A stretch of 64,000 nucleotides of DNA from Gandjariella thermophila (lineage in GTDB: Bacteria > Actinomycetota > Actinomycetes > Mycobacteriales > Pseudonocardiaceae). The DNA lies in assembly GCF_005405885.1 (NCBI RefSeq), contig NZ_BJFL01000030.1:1-64000 (forward strand), given 5' to 3'. How positions within the stretch are numbered: the first letter of the stretch is position 1; every line of letters begins with the position of its first letter. Both the position numbers and the translations under genes were made by a program. The notes below the pieces were generated by a model. It ran no database searches. It worked only from the letters and a program-made list of their open reading frames with translations, and was not told where the DNA came from. Positions 7,751 through 17,680 of the stretch are shown here, piece after piece.

Positions 7751-10123
7751 TCAGCTGGGCACCGGGTAGGGGCGGCGCCGGGCGGGGGCGCGGCCGGCCG
7801 GCTGGCGGGGTGGGACATGCTGCGGCGCCGGCGGGATCGGCAGGGTGACCGGCTCGCCCTCCTTCAGCGCGATCGCCTCGCCGTGGTGCGAGGTGTGCAC
7901 CGGCTCGCCGCGCACGAGCTGGTAGGTGACCTCGTCACGGCGGATGGTCACGCAGATCCGGCTCCCGGCGAAGCACATCCGGAAGGCGATCCGGCCCAGT
8001 TCGGGCGGCAGCCGGGGCGCGAAGGTCAGCTTGCCGCCGTGGTCGCGCATGCCGCCGAACCCGGCGACCGCCACGATCCACGAGCCGGCCAGCGAGGCGA
8101 TGTGCAGTCCCTGGTGCACGTTGTGGTACAGGTCGTGCAGGTCGGCCAGGGCCGCCTCGGCGAAGTAGTCGTAGGCCAGTTCCAGGTGCCCGACCTCGGC
8201 GTTGAGCACCGCCTGGATGCAGGACGACAGCGACGAGTCCCGCACGGTCAGCGGCTCGTAGTAGGCGACGTTGCGGGCCTTCTGCTCCGGGGTGAAGGCA
8301 TCCCCGCGCAGCCACATGGCCAGCACCAGGTCGGCCTGCTTGATCACCTGCTTGCGGTACAGGTCGAAGTACGGGTAGTGCAGCAGCAGGGGGTAGTTCT
8401 CCGGCGGGGTGCCCGCGAAGTCCCAGTAGGCGTGCCGGGTGAACCCCTCGGACTGCGGGTGCACCTGCAGCATGTCGTCCCAGGGCACCACCATCCGGTC
8501 GGCCGCGTCCCGCCAGCGGGCCGTCTCCTCCTCGTCCACGCCCAGCTCGCGGGCCAGTTCCGGACGCATCTCGCAGCGGGTGGCCGCCTCACGCAGGTTC
8601 CGCTGCGCCATCAGGTTGGTGTAGGTGTTGTTGTCGACGATCGCGGTGTACTCGTCCGGGCCGGTGACGCCGTCGATGCGGAACCGGCCGTGCGCGTCGT
8701 GGTGACCCAGCGACGACCACAGCCGGGCGGTCTCCACCAGCAGCTCCAACCCGTACTGCGCCTCGAACTCCTTGTCCCCGGTGGCCGCCAGGTACCGGGC
8801 GGTGGCGTCGGCGACGTCCGCGTTGACGTGGAACGCGGCCGTGCCGGCCGGCCAGTACCCGGAGCACTCCTCGCCGTTGATGGACCGCCAGGGAAACGCC
8901 GCACCGGCCTGGCCGAGCTGCACGGCGCGCTTCCTCGCCTTGTCCAGGGTGGAATGTCGCCACTGCAGCGCGTTGCGGGCCGCGTCGGGCACGGTGTAAG
9001 TGAGCAGCGGAAGTACGAACGTCTCGGTGTCCCAGAAGGCGTGCCCGTCGTAGCCCGGCCCGGTCAACCCCTTCGCCGGGATCGCCCTGGTCTCCCCGCG
9101 GGCCCCGGCCTGCAGCACGTGGAACAACGCGAACCGGACCGCCTGCTGCAGCTCGGCGTCGCCGTCGATCTCCACGTCCGCGGAGTCCCAGAAGTCGTCC
9201 AGGAACGCGCGCTGCTCGTCGAGCAGGCCCTGCCAGCCGCTCAGCCGTGCGCCGGCCAGCGCGGCGTTGACCTGCGAGAGCAGCGCCTGGGTGGACCGCT
9301 GGCTGGACCAGCCGTAGGCGACGTACTTGGTCAGCCGCAGCTTCTGCCCCCGCGGCACCTCGGCGGCCACGGTGAGCCGGCCGAGGTCATCCGACGTGTG
9401 GTTCTCCGTCCACACGTCGCCGGGCGCGTCGATCTCGTGGTCCATCGCCGCCGCCATCCGCAGCCCGGAGCGGCGCGTGTGGTGTGCCAGAGCCGCGTGG
9501 TATTCCGCCCCCGTGTGGAAATCGGAGACCAGCGCGTTCTCCAGCACGGCGGCGACCCGAGGGTCGTCGGTCTCCCGCTCGATCGGCTCGTTGGCGAGCA
9601 GCTCGGACTGGACCACGAGCTGCGCGGGCCCGTCCAGGGGCTCGACCTCGTAGTGAATGGCGCCGATGGCGCGCTGGGTGAACGACACCAGCCGCTCCGA
9701 GGTGATCCGCACCTGCCGGCCGGTCGGCGAGATCCACTCGGTGTGGCGGCGCAGTGTGCCGGAACGGAAGTCCAGCACCCGCTCGTGGTTCGGAGCCGAG
9801 CCGTAGCGCATGTCCACCGGCTCGTCCTCGACCAGCAACCGGATGATCTTGCCGTCGGTCACGTTGACCACGGTCTGCCCGTCCTCCGGGTAGCCATACC
9901 CGGCCTCGGCGTACGGCAGCGGCCGCCGCTCGTAGAAGCCGTTGAGGTAGGTGCCGGGCAGGCCGCGCGGTTCGCCCTCCTCGAACGAGCCCCGGAAGCC
10001 GATGTGGCCGTTGGACAGCGCGAACGTGGACTCCGTCTTGCGCAGCGCGTCCAGGTCCAGCCAGCGCCACCGCAGCTCCCACGGGGCGACCTCGTAGCCC
10101 GGTAGCTGGCGAGCAGCCGTCAC
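7751..10123 (-). CDS. GH65 disaccharide phosphorylase (trehalose/kojibiose/maltose type)
   Basis: This is a 790-residue glycoside hydrolase family 65 enzyme. It has an N-terminal beta-sandwich domain (FALSNGHIGFRGSFEEG), an (alpha/alpha)6 barrel and a short C-terminal sheet domain. The general acid is Glu491 in GPDEYTAIVDNNTYTN. The family mostly performs phosphorolysis of trehalose, kojibiose, nigerose or maltose to beta-glucose-1-phosphate plus glucose; which sugar cannot be read by eye. The GTG start at 10123 overlaps the stop of the upstream HAD gene (GTGA), so translation is coupled. The HAD protein looks like the beta-phosphoglucomutase that would convert the product to glucose-6-phosphate. 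The gene is last in the central-carbon operon. Confidence 0.9.
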   Translation of the reverse strand: MTAARQLPGYEVAPWELRWRWLDLDALRKTESTFALSNGHIGFRGSFEEGEPRGLPGTYLNGFYERRPLPYAEAGYGYPEDGQTVVNVTDGKIIRLLVEDEPVDMRYGSAPNHERVLDFRSGTLRRHTEWISPTGRQVRITSERLVSFTQRAIGAIHYEVEPLDGPAQLVVQSELLANEPIERETDDPRVAAVLENALVSDFHTGAEYHAALAHHTRRSGLRMAAAMDHEIDAPGDVWTENHTSDDLGRLTVAAEVPRGQKLRLTKYVAYGWSSQRSTQALLSQVNAALAGARLSGWQGLLDEQRAFLDDFWDSADVEIDGDAELQQAVRFALFHVLQAGARGETRAIPAKGLTGPGYDGHAFWDTETFVLPLLTYTVPDAARNALQWRHSTLDKARKRAVQLGQAGAAFPWRSINGEECSGYWPAGTAAFHVNADVADATARYLAATGDKEFEAQYGLELLVETARLWSSLGHHDAHGRFRIDGVTGPDEYTAIVDNNTYTNLMAQRNLREAATRCEMRPELARELGVDEEETARWRDAADRMVVPWDDMLQVHPQSEGFTRHAYWDFAGTPPENYPLLLHYPYFDLYRKQVIKQADLVLAMWLRGDAFTPEQKARNVAYYEPLTVRDSSLSSCIQAVLNAEVGHLELAYDYFAEAALADLHDLYHNVHQGLHIASLAGSWIVAVAGFGGMRDHGGKLTFAPRLPPELGRIAFRMCFAGSRICVTIRRDEVTYQLVRGEPVHTSHHGEAIALKEGEPVTLPIPPAPQHVPPRQPAGRAPARRRPYPVPS

Positions 10124-10863
10124 GGCGTTACCCCCTCGAGGATCTCGGCGAGATCAGACACCACGATGTCCGCACCGTGCGCGCGGAGCTCGTCGGCGTG
10201 GTGGGTGCGGTCCACGCCGACCACCCAGCCGAAGCCGCCGGCGCGGCCGGCCTGCACGCCGGCCAGCGCGTCCTCGAACACCGCCGCCTGTGCCGGGTTG
10301 GCGCCGAGCGCCTTCGCGCCGGCCAGGAACGAGTCCGGTTCCGGCTTGCCGCGCAGCTTCTGGCGGTTGATCACCAGGCCGTCGATGCGGGCCTGGACAA
10401 ACCGGCTGAGGCCGGCCGCGTCAAGCACGGATGCGCCGTTCTCCGAGGAGGTGACGACGGCGACGGCGAGGCCGGCGTCCCGCACCGCCTCCAGGTAGCG
10501 CACCGAGCCGGGATAGGGCGTGACCCCGTGCTCCTGGATGATCTTCAGCAGCGCGTCGTTCTTCCGGTTGCCCACCCCGTACACGGTGTCCGCGGTGGGC
10601 GGGTCGTCGTGGCCGCCCTCCGGCAGGGTGATCCCGCGGGAGGCGAGGAACTGGCGCACCCCGTCCGCCCTCGGCCGGCCGTCCACGTACTCGACGTAGT
10701 CGGTCTCGGTGAACGGCCGGAACCTCTCGCGCTCGTGCTCCCGCAGGAACGCGTCGAAGGTCTGCTTCCACGCCGCCATGTGCTGGGCGGCGGTGCTGGT
10801 CAGCACGCCGTCGAGGTCGAAGAGGCAGGCCGTGATCCCTTCGGGCGCCACCCGTTGCCCCAT
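10120..10863 (-). CDS. HAD-superfamily beta-phosphoglucomutase-like enzyme
   Basis: The 247-residue protein carries the HAD motifs. Asp16 and Asp18 in FDLDGV are nucleophile and acid/base, VVTSSENG contains the motif II Ser, KPEP holds the motif III Lys, and VFEDALAGVQAG is motif IV. An alpha-helical cap (about 25-100) is of the beta-phosphoglucomutase size and has the TxxxGxGxRKN region typical of beta-PGM relatives fused or linked to GH65 phosphorylases. The likely reaction is beta-glucose-1-phosphate to glucose-6-phosphate. The ATG at 10863 lies 7 bp after the gnd stop, and the stop overlaps the GH65 start. Pairing with GH65 strongly supports the mutase role over a plain phosphatase. Confidence 0.85.
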   Translation of the reverse strand: MGQRVAPEGITACLFDLDGVLTSTAAQHMAAWKQTFDAFLREHERERFRPFTETDYVEYVDGRPRADGVRQFLASRGITLPEGGHDDPPTADTVYGVGNRKNDALLKIIQEHGVTPYPGSVRYLEAVRDAGLAVAVVTSSENGASVLDAAGLSRFVQARIDGLVINRQKLRGKPEPDSFLAGAKALGANPAQAAVFEDALAGVQAGRAGGFGWVVGVDRTHHADELRAHGADIVVSDLAEILEGVTP

Positions 10864-10870
10864 GTCTGCC

Positions 10871-11899
10871 CTAGCCCTTCTTCTCCGCGTGGCCGCCGAA
10901 CTCGCTCCGCATCGCGGAGAGCAGTTCATCGCTGAAGTTGCCGAGGCCGCGGGACTCGAAACGTTCGTTCAGCGCGGCGGTGATCACGGGGGCGGGCACG
11001 CTCTCGTCGATCGCCGCGTGTACCGTCCACCGGCCCTCGCCGGAGTCGGAGACGCGACCGGCGAAACCGCTCAGTTCCGGCGAGCGGGCCAGCGCGTCCG
11101 CGCACAGGTCGACCAGCCAGGAGCCGACCACCGAACCGCGCCGCCACACCTCCGCGACCTCGGCGACGTCGATGTCGTACCGGTACGCCTCCGGGTCGCG
11201 CAACGGCGCGGTCTCCGCGTCGACGGTGTGCTCCTTCTCGCCGGCGTTGGCGTTCTTGATGATGCTCAGACCCTCCGCGATGGCGCCCATCATCCCGTAC
11301 TCCACGCCGTTGTGGACCATCTTGACGAAGTGGCCGGCGCCGCTGGGGCCACAGTGGAGGTAGCCGTGCGGTGCGGTGCCGTCCCGGGTCCGGCCGGGCG
11401 TGGGCGGCGCGCTGCCCGCGCCGGGGGCGATGCTGGCGAAGATCGGGTCCAGCCGGCGGACCGGCTCGTCCTCCCCGCCGATCATCAGGCAGTAGCCGCG
11501 TTCCAGCCCCCACACCCCGCCGGAGGTGCCGCAGTCCACGTAGTGCAGGCCGCGCTGGCCGAGTTGCCGGGCGCGGGTGATGTCGTCCCGGTAGAACGAG
11601 TTGCCGCCGTCGATCACCACGTCGTCCCGGTCCAGCTCGTCGACCAGGTTGTCCAGCGTGGACTGCACCACCCCGGCCGGCAGCATCAGCCACACCGCCC
11701 TGGGCGGGGCCAGCTTCGCCACCAGGTCGCGCAGTGAGGTGGCCCCGCCGGCACCCTCCGCGGCGAGCTCATGGACCGGGCCCGCGTTGACGTCGTAGAC
11801 GACGCAGCGGTGCCCGTCCCGCATCAACCGGCGCACCAGGTTGGCGCCCATCCGGCCGAGCCCGATCATGCCGAGCTGCATGGGTCTGTCGGTAGCCAT
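10871..11899 (-). CDS. gnd: 6-phosphogluconate dehydrogenase, decarboxylating (short GntZ/YqeC type)
   Basis: The 342-residue protein belongs to the shorter class of 6-phosphogluconate dehydrogenases (about 300-340 residues, against 470 for the classical form). A Rossmann domain begins at residue 8 with GMIGLGRMGANLVRRL. The substrate region is GGNSFYRDD, and the catalytic signature GAGHFVKMVHNGVEYGMM contains the conserved Lys and His-Asn. It converts 6-phosphogluconate to ribulose-5-phosphate and CO2; the short class often prefers NAD, which is family knowledge. The insert APGAGSAPPTPGRTRDG is typical of the actinobacterial subgroup. It is 12 bp downstream of pgi. No zwf, opcA or pgl gene is in the operon, so the source of 6-phosphogluconate lies elsewhere (glucose-6-phosphate dehydrogenase or gluconate kinase). 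Confidence 0.92.
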   Translation of the reverse strand: MATDRPMQLGMIGLGRMGANLVRRLMRDGHRCVVYDVNAGPVHELAAEGAGGATSLRDLVAKLAPPRAVWLMLPAGVVQSTLDNLVDELDRDDVVIDGGNSFYRDDITRARQLGQRGLHYVDCGTSGGVWGLERGYCLMIGGEDEPVRRLDPIFASIAPGAGSAPPTPGRTRDGTAPHGYLHCGPSGAGHFVKMVHNGVEYGMMGAIAEGLSIIKNANAGEKEHTVDAETAPLRDPEAYRYDIDVAEVAEVWRRGSVVGSWLVDLCADALARSPELSGFAGRVSDSGEGRWTVHAAIDESVPAPVITAALNERFESRGLGNFSDELLSAMRSEFGGHAEKKG

Positions 11900-11911
11900 G
11901 GTGACCTCCCC

Positions 11912-13540
11912 CTAGTGCCTGAGCGCCCGGTACCTCCGGATCAGCGCGTTGGTGGACGAGTCGTGGTTCAGCTCGGGTTCGCCGGTGGCGGTCAGCTCGG
12001 GCGTGATGTTCGCGGCGAGCACCTTGCCCAGCTCGACGCCCCACTGGTCGAAGGAGTTGATGCCCCAGATCGTGCCCTGGGTGAACACGCTGTGCTCGTA
12101 CAGCGCGACCAGGGCGCCGAGCAGCCGGGGGGTGAGCTTCTCGGCGAGCAGCACGTTGCTGGGCCGGTTGCCCGGCATCACCCGGTGCGCGGCGAGTTCC
12201 GGAGACGTGCCCTCGGCCACCACCTCCTGCTCGGTGCGGCCGAATGCCAGCGCCTGCGCCTGGGCGAACACGTTGGCGTTCAGCTTGTCGTGGTGGTCGC
12301 CGAGCGGGTTGAGGCTGTTCGCGAAGCCGATCAGGTCGGCGGGAATCAGCGGGGTGCCCTGGTGGATGAGCTGGTAGAAGCTGTGCTGGCCGTTGGTGCC
12401 CGGCTCGCCCCAGTACACCGGGCCGGTGGGGTAGTCCACCGCCCGGCCGTCCAGGGTGACGTGCTTACCGTTGGACTCCATGGTGAGCTGCTGCAGGTAC
12501 GCCGGGAACCGCTTGAGGTACTGGTCGTAGGGCAGCACGGCGATGCTCTGCGCGCCGAAGAAGTCCACGTACCAGACGGCGAGCAGACCCATCAGCACGG
12601 GCAGGTTCTCCGCCAGCGGCGCAGTGCGGAAGTGCTCGTCCATCTCGTGGAACCCGGCCAGCAGCTCGGCGAAGTTCTCCGGGCCGATGGCGACCATGGT
12701 GGACAGCCCGATGGCCGAGTCCATCGAGTACCGGCCGCCGACCCAGTCCCAGAACCCGAACATGTTGGTGGTGTCGATGCCGAACTCGGCGACCCGCTCG
12801 GCATTGGTGGACACCGCGACGAAGTGCCGGGCCACCGCGTCCTCACCGCCCAGCGCGTCGACGATCCACCGCCGCGCGGAGTGCGCGTTGGTCAGGGTTT
12901 CCAGCGTGCCAAAGGTCTTGGAGGACACGATGAACAGCGTCTCCTCCGGGGACAGGTCGCGGGTGGCCTCCACGAAGTCGGTGGCGTCCACGTTGGACAC
13001 AAACCGGAAGGTGAGGTCGCGCCGGGTGTAGTGGCGCAGCGCCTCGTAGGCCATCACCGGGCCGAGGTCGGAGCCGCCGATGCCGATGTTGACGATGTTG
13101 CGGATCGACCTGCCGGTATGCCCCCGCCACTCACCGGAGCGGATACGGCCGGCGAAGTCGGCCATCCGGTCCAGTACCTCGTGCACCTGCGCGACCACGT
13201 CGACGCCGTCCACGACGAGCGAGCTGCCCTTCGGCATGCGCAGCGCGACGTGCAGCACGGAGCGGTTCTCCGTGGTGTTGATCCGCTCGCCGCGGAACAT
13301 CGCGTCCCGGCGTTCCTCGACCCCGCACTCGCGGGCGAGCTGGACCAGCAGCCGCAGCGTCTCGTCGGTGATCCGGTTCTTCGAGTAGTCCAGGTACAGG
13401 CCGGCCGCCTCGGCGCACAGGCGCTTGCCGCGTTCCGGGTCCTCCGCGAACAGCCGCCGCAGGTGCACGCCGCCGATCTCGGCGTGGTGGCGTTCGAGCG
13501 CCTGCCAGGCGGGATGCTCGCGGAGCGGGGTGGTCGGCAT
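11912..13540 (-). CDS. pgi: Glucose-6-phosphate isomerase
   Basis: The 542-residue product is a standard-length phosphoglucose isomerase with both family signatures: [16 protein letters not shown] and [13 protein letters not shown]. The C-terminal segment [11 protein letters not shown] also matches the family. It interconverts glucose-6-phosphate and fructose-6-phosphate in the cytoplasm. The ATG at 13540 ([12 protein letters not shown]) fits the family N-terminus; an upstream in-frame extension lacks similarity. It lies 47 bp after tal and 12 bp before gnd in the operon. It connects the phosphorylase and glucokinase products to glycolysis and to the non-oxidative pentose phosphate genes. Confidence 0.96.
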   Translation of the reverse strand: MPTTPLREHPAWQALERHHAEIGGVHLRRLFAEDPERGKRLCAEAAGLYLDYSKNRITDETLRLLVQLARECGVEERRDAMFRGERINTTENRSVLHVALRMPKGSSLVVDGVDVVAQVHEVLDRMADFAGRIRSGEWRGHTGRSIRNIVNIGIGGSDLGPVMAYEALRHYTRRDLTFRFVSNVDATDFVEATRDLSPEETLFIVSSKTFGTLETLTNAHSARRWIVDALGGEDAVARHFVAVSTNAERVAEFGIDTTNMFGFWDWVGGRYSMDSAIGLSTMVAIGPENFAELLAGFHEMDEHFRTAPLAENLPVLMGLLAVWYVDFFGAQSIAVLPYDQYLKRFPAYLQQLTMESNGKHVTLDGRAVDYPTGPVYWGEPGTNGQHSFYQLIHQGTPLIPADLIGFANSLNPLGDHHDKLNANVFAQAQALAFGRTEQEVVAEGTSPELAAHRVMPGNRPSNVLLAEKLTPRLLGALVALYEHSVFTQGTIWGINSFDQWGVELGKVLAANITPELTATGEPELNHDSSTNALIRRYRALRH

Positions 13541-13587
13541 CGGTGCTTCCTCCGGGTCGGTGGGTGAACAAGATCCGATTATCAGGG

Positions 13588-14661
13588 TCAGACCAGCGAC
13601 ATGCGCTGCGCGGAGATCCGTGTCATCAGGTCGTTCCAGGAACGCACGAACGCGGCGGCGCCGTCCCGTTGCAGTTTCGCGGCCAGTGCGGGCAGGTCGA
13701 CGCCCGCCTCGGTGAACGCGGCGAGCAGCGCGTCGGCGCCGTCGCCGTCGGCCGGCATCGGCTCGCCGACCTCGCCGTGGTCGTAGAACGCCTCCAGCGT
13801 CACGTCCGGCATGGTGTTGATGGTGAAGGGTGCCGCCAAACCGCGCACATACAGCGTGTCCGACGCCTCCGGGTCCTTGGTCTTGGTGGACGCCCACAGC
13901 AGCCGCTGCATACGGCCACCGGCGTTCTCGACCCGCTGCACCCGGTCGGAGTCGGCCAGTTCCCGGTACGCCCGGTAGGTGGCAAGGCCGACGGCCAGGC
14001 CGAGCCGGTCACGCAGCCGCTCCGGCACGTGGTCGGCGACGGCCGCGTCCCAGCGGGACATGAACACCGAGGCCACCGACCCCACCGCCGGGTCGAGGCC
14101 GCGCTCGATCCGCCGCTGGACGCCGGTCAGGTAGGCGTCGGCGGCGGCCCGGTAGTGGTCGGCGGAGAACAGCAGGGTGACGTTGATCGGCACCCCGGAG
14201 GCGACGCACTCGGTGATCGCCGGCAGCCCCTCGGGCGTGCCCGGGATCTTGACCAGCAGGTTCTTCCGGGCGGCCCGGGTGTAGAGCGCCTTCGCCGCCT
14301 CGATGGTGCGGGTGGTCTCGTAGGCCAGCAGCGGGGAGACCTCCAGCGACACCCACCCGTCCACGCCGTCGGTGCGCTCGTGAACCGGCAGGAACAGGTC
14401 GGCGGCGCGGCGGAGGTCCTCGATGGCCAGGTCGAAGAACAGTTCCTCGCCGGCCAGGCCGCGGGCCGACTTCTCCCGGATGGCGTCGTCGTAGTAGCCG
14501 GACTCGATCGCCTTGTCGAAGATCGACGGGTTGGAGGTCAGCCCGGTCACCGAGTACTCGTCGATATAGCGCTGGATCTGGCCGCTGTCGAGCATCTGCC
14601 GGGTGATGTTGTCCAGCCACAGACTTTGCCCGTGCTCGCGCAGGATCTCGGTCGCTCTCAT
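13588..14661 (-). CDS. tal: Transaldolase
   Basis: The 357-residue (beta/alpha)8 enzyme has the transaldolase signature [11 protein letters not shown] near the N-terminus. The Schiff-base Lys is in [11 protein letters not shown], and the segment [19 protein letters not shown] is also diagnostic. The size fits the actinobacterial long transaldolase class. It transfers a dihydroxyacetone unit between sedoheptulose-7-phosphate and glyceraldehyde-3-phosphate. The ATG at 14661 overlaps the tkt stop (ATGA), so the two non-oxidative pentose-phosphate enzymes are translationally coupled. Confidence 0.96.
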   Translation of the reverse strand: MRATEILREHGQSLWLDNITRQMLDSGQIQRYIDEYSVTGLTSNPSIFDKAIESGYYDDAIREKSARGLAGEELFFDLAIEDLRRAADLFLPVHERTDGVDGWVSLEVSPLLAYETTRTIEAAKALYTRAARKNLLVKIPGTPEGLPAITECVASGVPINVTLLFSADHYRAAADAYLTGVQRRIERGLDPAVGSVASVFMSRWDAAVADHVPERLRDRLGLAVGLATYRAYRELADSDRVQRVENAGGRMQRLLWASTKTKDPEASDTLYVRGLAAPFTINTMPDVTLEAFYDHGEVGEPMPADGDGADALLAAFTEAGVDLPALAAKLQRDGAAAFVRSWNDLMTRISAQRMSLV

Positions 14662-16721
14662 CGGTTACCCGTCCCCTCCGCCACCAACTCGCTGGCGATC
14701 TGGGCCACCCGTTCCGGGGTGAACCCGAACTTGGACAGCAACTGCTTGAGCGGCGCGGACGCGCCGAAGGTGTGCATGCCGACCACCGCGCCGGCGTCGC
14801 CCACGTAGCGGTCCCAGCCGAGCGTGGCGGCCTGTTCGACGCCGACCCGGGCGCGTACCTCCGGCGGCAGCACCTCGTCCCGGTACGCGCGGGGTTGCCG
14901 GTCGAACAACTCCCAGCAGGGCATGCTCACCACACGCGCGGCGATACCCTCGGCGTTCAGCTCCTCCCTGGCGGCCAGCGCGATGGCCACCTCGGACCCG
15001 GTGGCCAGCAGCAGCACGTCTGGCCGGCCGGTGGGAGCGTCGGCCAGCACGTACGCCCCGCGCGCCACCCCTTCCGCCGCGCCCAGGCCGGCGCGGTCCA
15101 GGGTGGGCAGCTTCTGGCGGGACAGCACCAGCGCGGCCGGTTCGTGGCGCAGCGCCGCCACCACCCGCCAGGTCTCCACCACCTCGTTCGCGTCGCACGG
15201 GCGGAACACCAGCAGGCCGGGGATGGCGCGCAGCGAGGCCAACTGCTCGACCGGCTGGTGGGTGGGGCCGTCCTCGCCAACGCCGATCGAGTCGTGCGTG
15301 AAGATATGGATCACCGGCAGTTCCATCAGCGCGGACAGCCGGATCGCGCCGCGGGCGTAGTCGGAGAAGGTCAGGAACGTCGACCAGTAGGGGCGCAGCT
15401 TGGTCAGCGACAGCCCGTTGGCGACCGCCGCGGCGGCGTGCTCCCGGATGCCGAGGTGGAAGTTGCGGCCGATCCGGTCGTCGGCCTCGAAATCCTCCGC
15501 CGAGGTCAGCGTGGTCTTGGTGGACGGTGCCAGGTCGGCGGAGCCGCCGAGCAGCCATGGAATCCGCTGGGCCAGGGCGTTGAGCACCCGACCCGAGGAG
15601 TCCCGGGTGGCGATGCCCGCCGGGTCGGCGGGGAACGACGGCAGCGCGTCCTGCCAGCCCTCCGGCAGTTCGCGGCGCTGCATGTGGTCGACCTCGTCGG
15701 CGAGTTCCGGGTAGGCGAGCCGGTACTCGGCGAACATGCCCTCCCACGCCTGCCGGGCCTCGCCGCCGCGCGCGCCGACGCCAGCGGCGAAGTGCTCGTA
15801 CACGCCGGGTGGGACGAAGAAGTCCGCGTCCTCCGGGATGCCCAGCGCGCGCTTGGTGGCCCGCACCCCGTCCGGGCCGAACGGCGCACCGTGCGCCTTC
15901 GGCGAGTCCTCCACCGGCGAGCCGTAGCCGATGTGGCTGTGCACGAGGATCAGCGTGGGCCGCTGCTGCTCGGCGCGGAACGTGTGCAGCGCCCTGGCGA
16001 CCTGGTCGACGTCGTTGGCGTCCGCCACGGTGGTCACGTTCCAGCCGTAGGCGACGAACCGGGCGGCGACGTCCTCGGTGAACGCGAGGTCGGTGTGGCC
16101 CTCGATGGTGACCCGGTTGGAGTCGTAGATCCAGCACAGGTTGGCGAGCCGCAGGTGGCCGGCCAGCGAGGCCGCCTCACCGGAGATGCCCTCCATCATG
16201 CAGCCGTCGCCGGCCAGCGCGTACACGTCGAAGTCGAACAGCGGGAAGCCTTCCCGGTTGTACCGGGCGGCCAGCCACTGACCGGCGATCGCCATGCCCA
16301 CCGAGGTGGCCACGCCCTGGCCGAGCGGCCCGGTGGTCGCTTCCACCCCGCTGGTCCAGCGGTACTCGGGGTGGCCGGGGCAGTGCGAGTCGAGCTGCCG
16401 GAACGTCCTGAGGTCGTCCATGGTCACCGCGGGCCGGCCGAGCACCTCGTAGTCGGGGTCGACGGCGCGCACCCCGGCGAGGTGCAGCAGCGACCACAGC
16501 AGCGCCGAGGCGTGGCCCTCGGACAGCACGAACCGGTCCCGGTTCGGCCAGATCGGGTTGGCCGGGTCGAACCGGAGGAACCGCTGCCACAGCGTGTACG
16601 CGACCGGCGCGATACCCATCGGCGTGCCGGGGTGGCCGGACTCGGCCCGCTGCACAGCATCCATGCACAGGCCGCGGACGGTGTTGACGGCCAGCGTGTC
16701 CGCGTCGACGGTGATGGTCAC
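14658..16721 (-). CDS. tkt: Transketolase
   Basis: The 687-residue thiamine-diphosphate enzyme is of normal length. Features in order are the N-terminal signature RAESGHPGTPMGIAP, the ThDP/metal motif GDGCMMEGISGEAASLAG, the middle-domain start IPWLLGGSADLAPS with HLGIREHAAAAVANGL, HDSIGVGEDGPTHQPVEQLASLR, and the C-terminal domain. It moves two-carbon ketol units in the pentose phosphate pathway. The start is a GTG at 16721 preceded by a GGGGGGAG ribosome-binding site. It is 21 bp downstream of ppgK. Confidence 0.96.
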   Translation of the reverse strand: MTITVDADTLAVNTVRGLCMDAVQRAESGHPGTPMGIAPVAYTLWQRFLRFDPANPIWPNRDRFVLSEGHASALLWSLLHLAGVRAVDPDYEVLGRPAVTMDDLRTFRQLDSHCPGHPEYRWTSGVEATTGPLGQGVATSVGMAIAGQWLAARYNREGFPLFDFDVYALAGDGCMMEGISGEAASLAGHLRLANLCWIYDSNRVTIEGHTDLAFTEDVAARFVAYGWNVTTVADANDVDQVARALHTFRAEQQRPTLILVHSHIGYGSPVEDSPKAHGAPFGPDGVRATKRALGIPEDADFFVPPGVYEHFAAGVGARGGEARQAWEGMFAEYRLAYPELADEVDHMQRRELPEGWQDALPSFPADPAGIATRDSSGRVLNALAQRIPWLLGGSADLAPSTKTTLTSAEDFEADDRIGRNFHLGIREHAAAAVANGLSLTKLRPYWSTFLTFSDYARGAIRLSALMELPVIHIFTHDSIGVGEDGPTHQPVEQLASLRAIPGLLVFRPCDANEVVETWRVVAALRHEPAALVLSRQKLPTLDRAGLGAAEGVARGAYVLADAPTGRPDVLLLATGSEVAIALAAREELNAEGIAARVVSMPCWELFDRQPRAYRDEVLPPEVRARVGVEQAATLGWDRYVGDAGAVVGMHTFGASAPLKQLLSKFGFTPERVAQIASELVAEGTGNR

Positions 16722-16742
16722 GGTCGCTCCCCCCGAATGGTT

Positions 16743-17591
16743 CTACGGTGCCGGGACGGCGGCGGGCCGGCCCAGCGACAGCGGTGCGAACAGTGCCGCG
16801 CCGACGATTCCGGCGTCGTTGTGCAGCCGGGCCGGGACGACCTCGGTGCGCAACTCGATGTGCGGCAGGAACTTCTCCGCCTTCCTGCTCACCCCGCCGC
16901 CGATGACGATCAGCCGCGGCCACAGCAGCCGCTGCACCAGTTCGAGGTAGTGCTGCAGCCGGTGCGCGTAGTGCTTCCAGGACAGGTCCTCGCGTTCCCG
17001 CACCGACTCGGCCACCCAGTCCTCGGCGTCCCCGTGGTGCAGCGGCAGGTGGCCCAGTTCGGTGTTGGGCACCAGCACCCCGTCGCTGAACACCGCGGTG
17101 CCGATCCCGGTGCCGAGGGTGACCACCACGACCACGCCGCCGCGGCCCTTGCCGGCGCCGTAGCGCATCTCGGCGATCCCGGCGGCGTCCGCGTCGTTGA
17201 GCACCCCGACCGGCCGGCCGGTGGCCCGCCCGAACAGCTCGACGGCGTGCACCCCCAGCCACGACGGGTCGATGTTGGCCGCCGTCTCCACCACCCCGTC
17301 GGCGACGACCGCGGGCAGCGTGACCCCCACCGGGCCGGCCACGTCCAAGTGGTCCAGCACCTCGGCGACCACGTCGGCCACCCGGTCCGGGGTCGCCGGC
17401 CGCGGGGTGGGCAGTCGCACCCGGTCGGTGGCGAACCGGCCGACGGAGAGGTCAACGGGCGCGCCTTTGATCCCGGAGCCACCGACGTCGATGCCGACGA
17501 CCCTGCCCGAGGTGGCACGCCTGGTACTGATGGGCCGGTCCCCCGTTCCCGATGCTCGCCCGGGAACGTCCTGCGTACCCGGCTGACGCAC
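16743..17591 (-). CDS. ppgK: Polyphosphate glucokinase
   Basis: The 282-residue ROK-type kinase has the phosphate-binding [14 protein letters not shown], the glucose-binding and adenine motifs [18 protein letters not shown] and [10 protein letters not shown], and the actinobacterial PpgK hallmark [15 protein letters not shown] plus [19 protein letters not shown]. PpgK phosphorylates glucose with inorganic polyphosphate or ATP. The GTG at 17591 is the only usable start codon before the DVGG motif, which gives about 28 extra N-terminal residues. The start has no clear Shine-Dalgarno and is directly preceded by a 6-bp hairpin. It is the first gene of the tkt-tal-pgi-gnd-HAD-GH65 run and could also recapture glucose released by the GH65 phosphorylase. 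Confidence 0.92.
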   Translation of the reverse strand: MRQPGTQDVPGRASGTGDRPISTRRATSGRVVGIDVGGSGIKGAPVDLSVGRFATDRVRLPTPRPATPDRVADVVAEVLDHLDVAGPVGVTLPAVVADGVVETAANIDPSWLGVHAVELFGRATGRPVGVLNDADAAGIAEMRYGAGKGRGGVVVVVTLGTGIGTAVFSDGVLVPNTELGHLPLHHGDAEDWVAESVREREDLSWKHYAHRLQHYLELVQRLLWPRLIVIGGGVSRKAEKFLPHIELRTEVVPARLHNDAGIVGAALFAPLSLGRPAAVPAP

Positions 17592-17607
17592 CCAGGCTCA
17601 TGCCTGG
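17592..17607. promoter_or_regulatory. Small perfect hairpin abutting the ppgK start
   Basis: CCAGGC-TCAT-GCCTGG forms a 6-bp stem with a four-base loop directly 5' of the ppgK GTG codon. In mRNA it would sit on the ribosome-loading site. It may reduce initiation or mark a missed upstream start. Confidence 0.3.
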
Positions 17608-17680
17608 CCACCCGGCGGGGCAGATGGCCAGCGGCCGTCTTCGGATGGACGAAAGGCCCGGACGCGGCGGGGCGGTCGGC

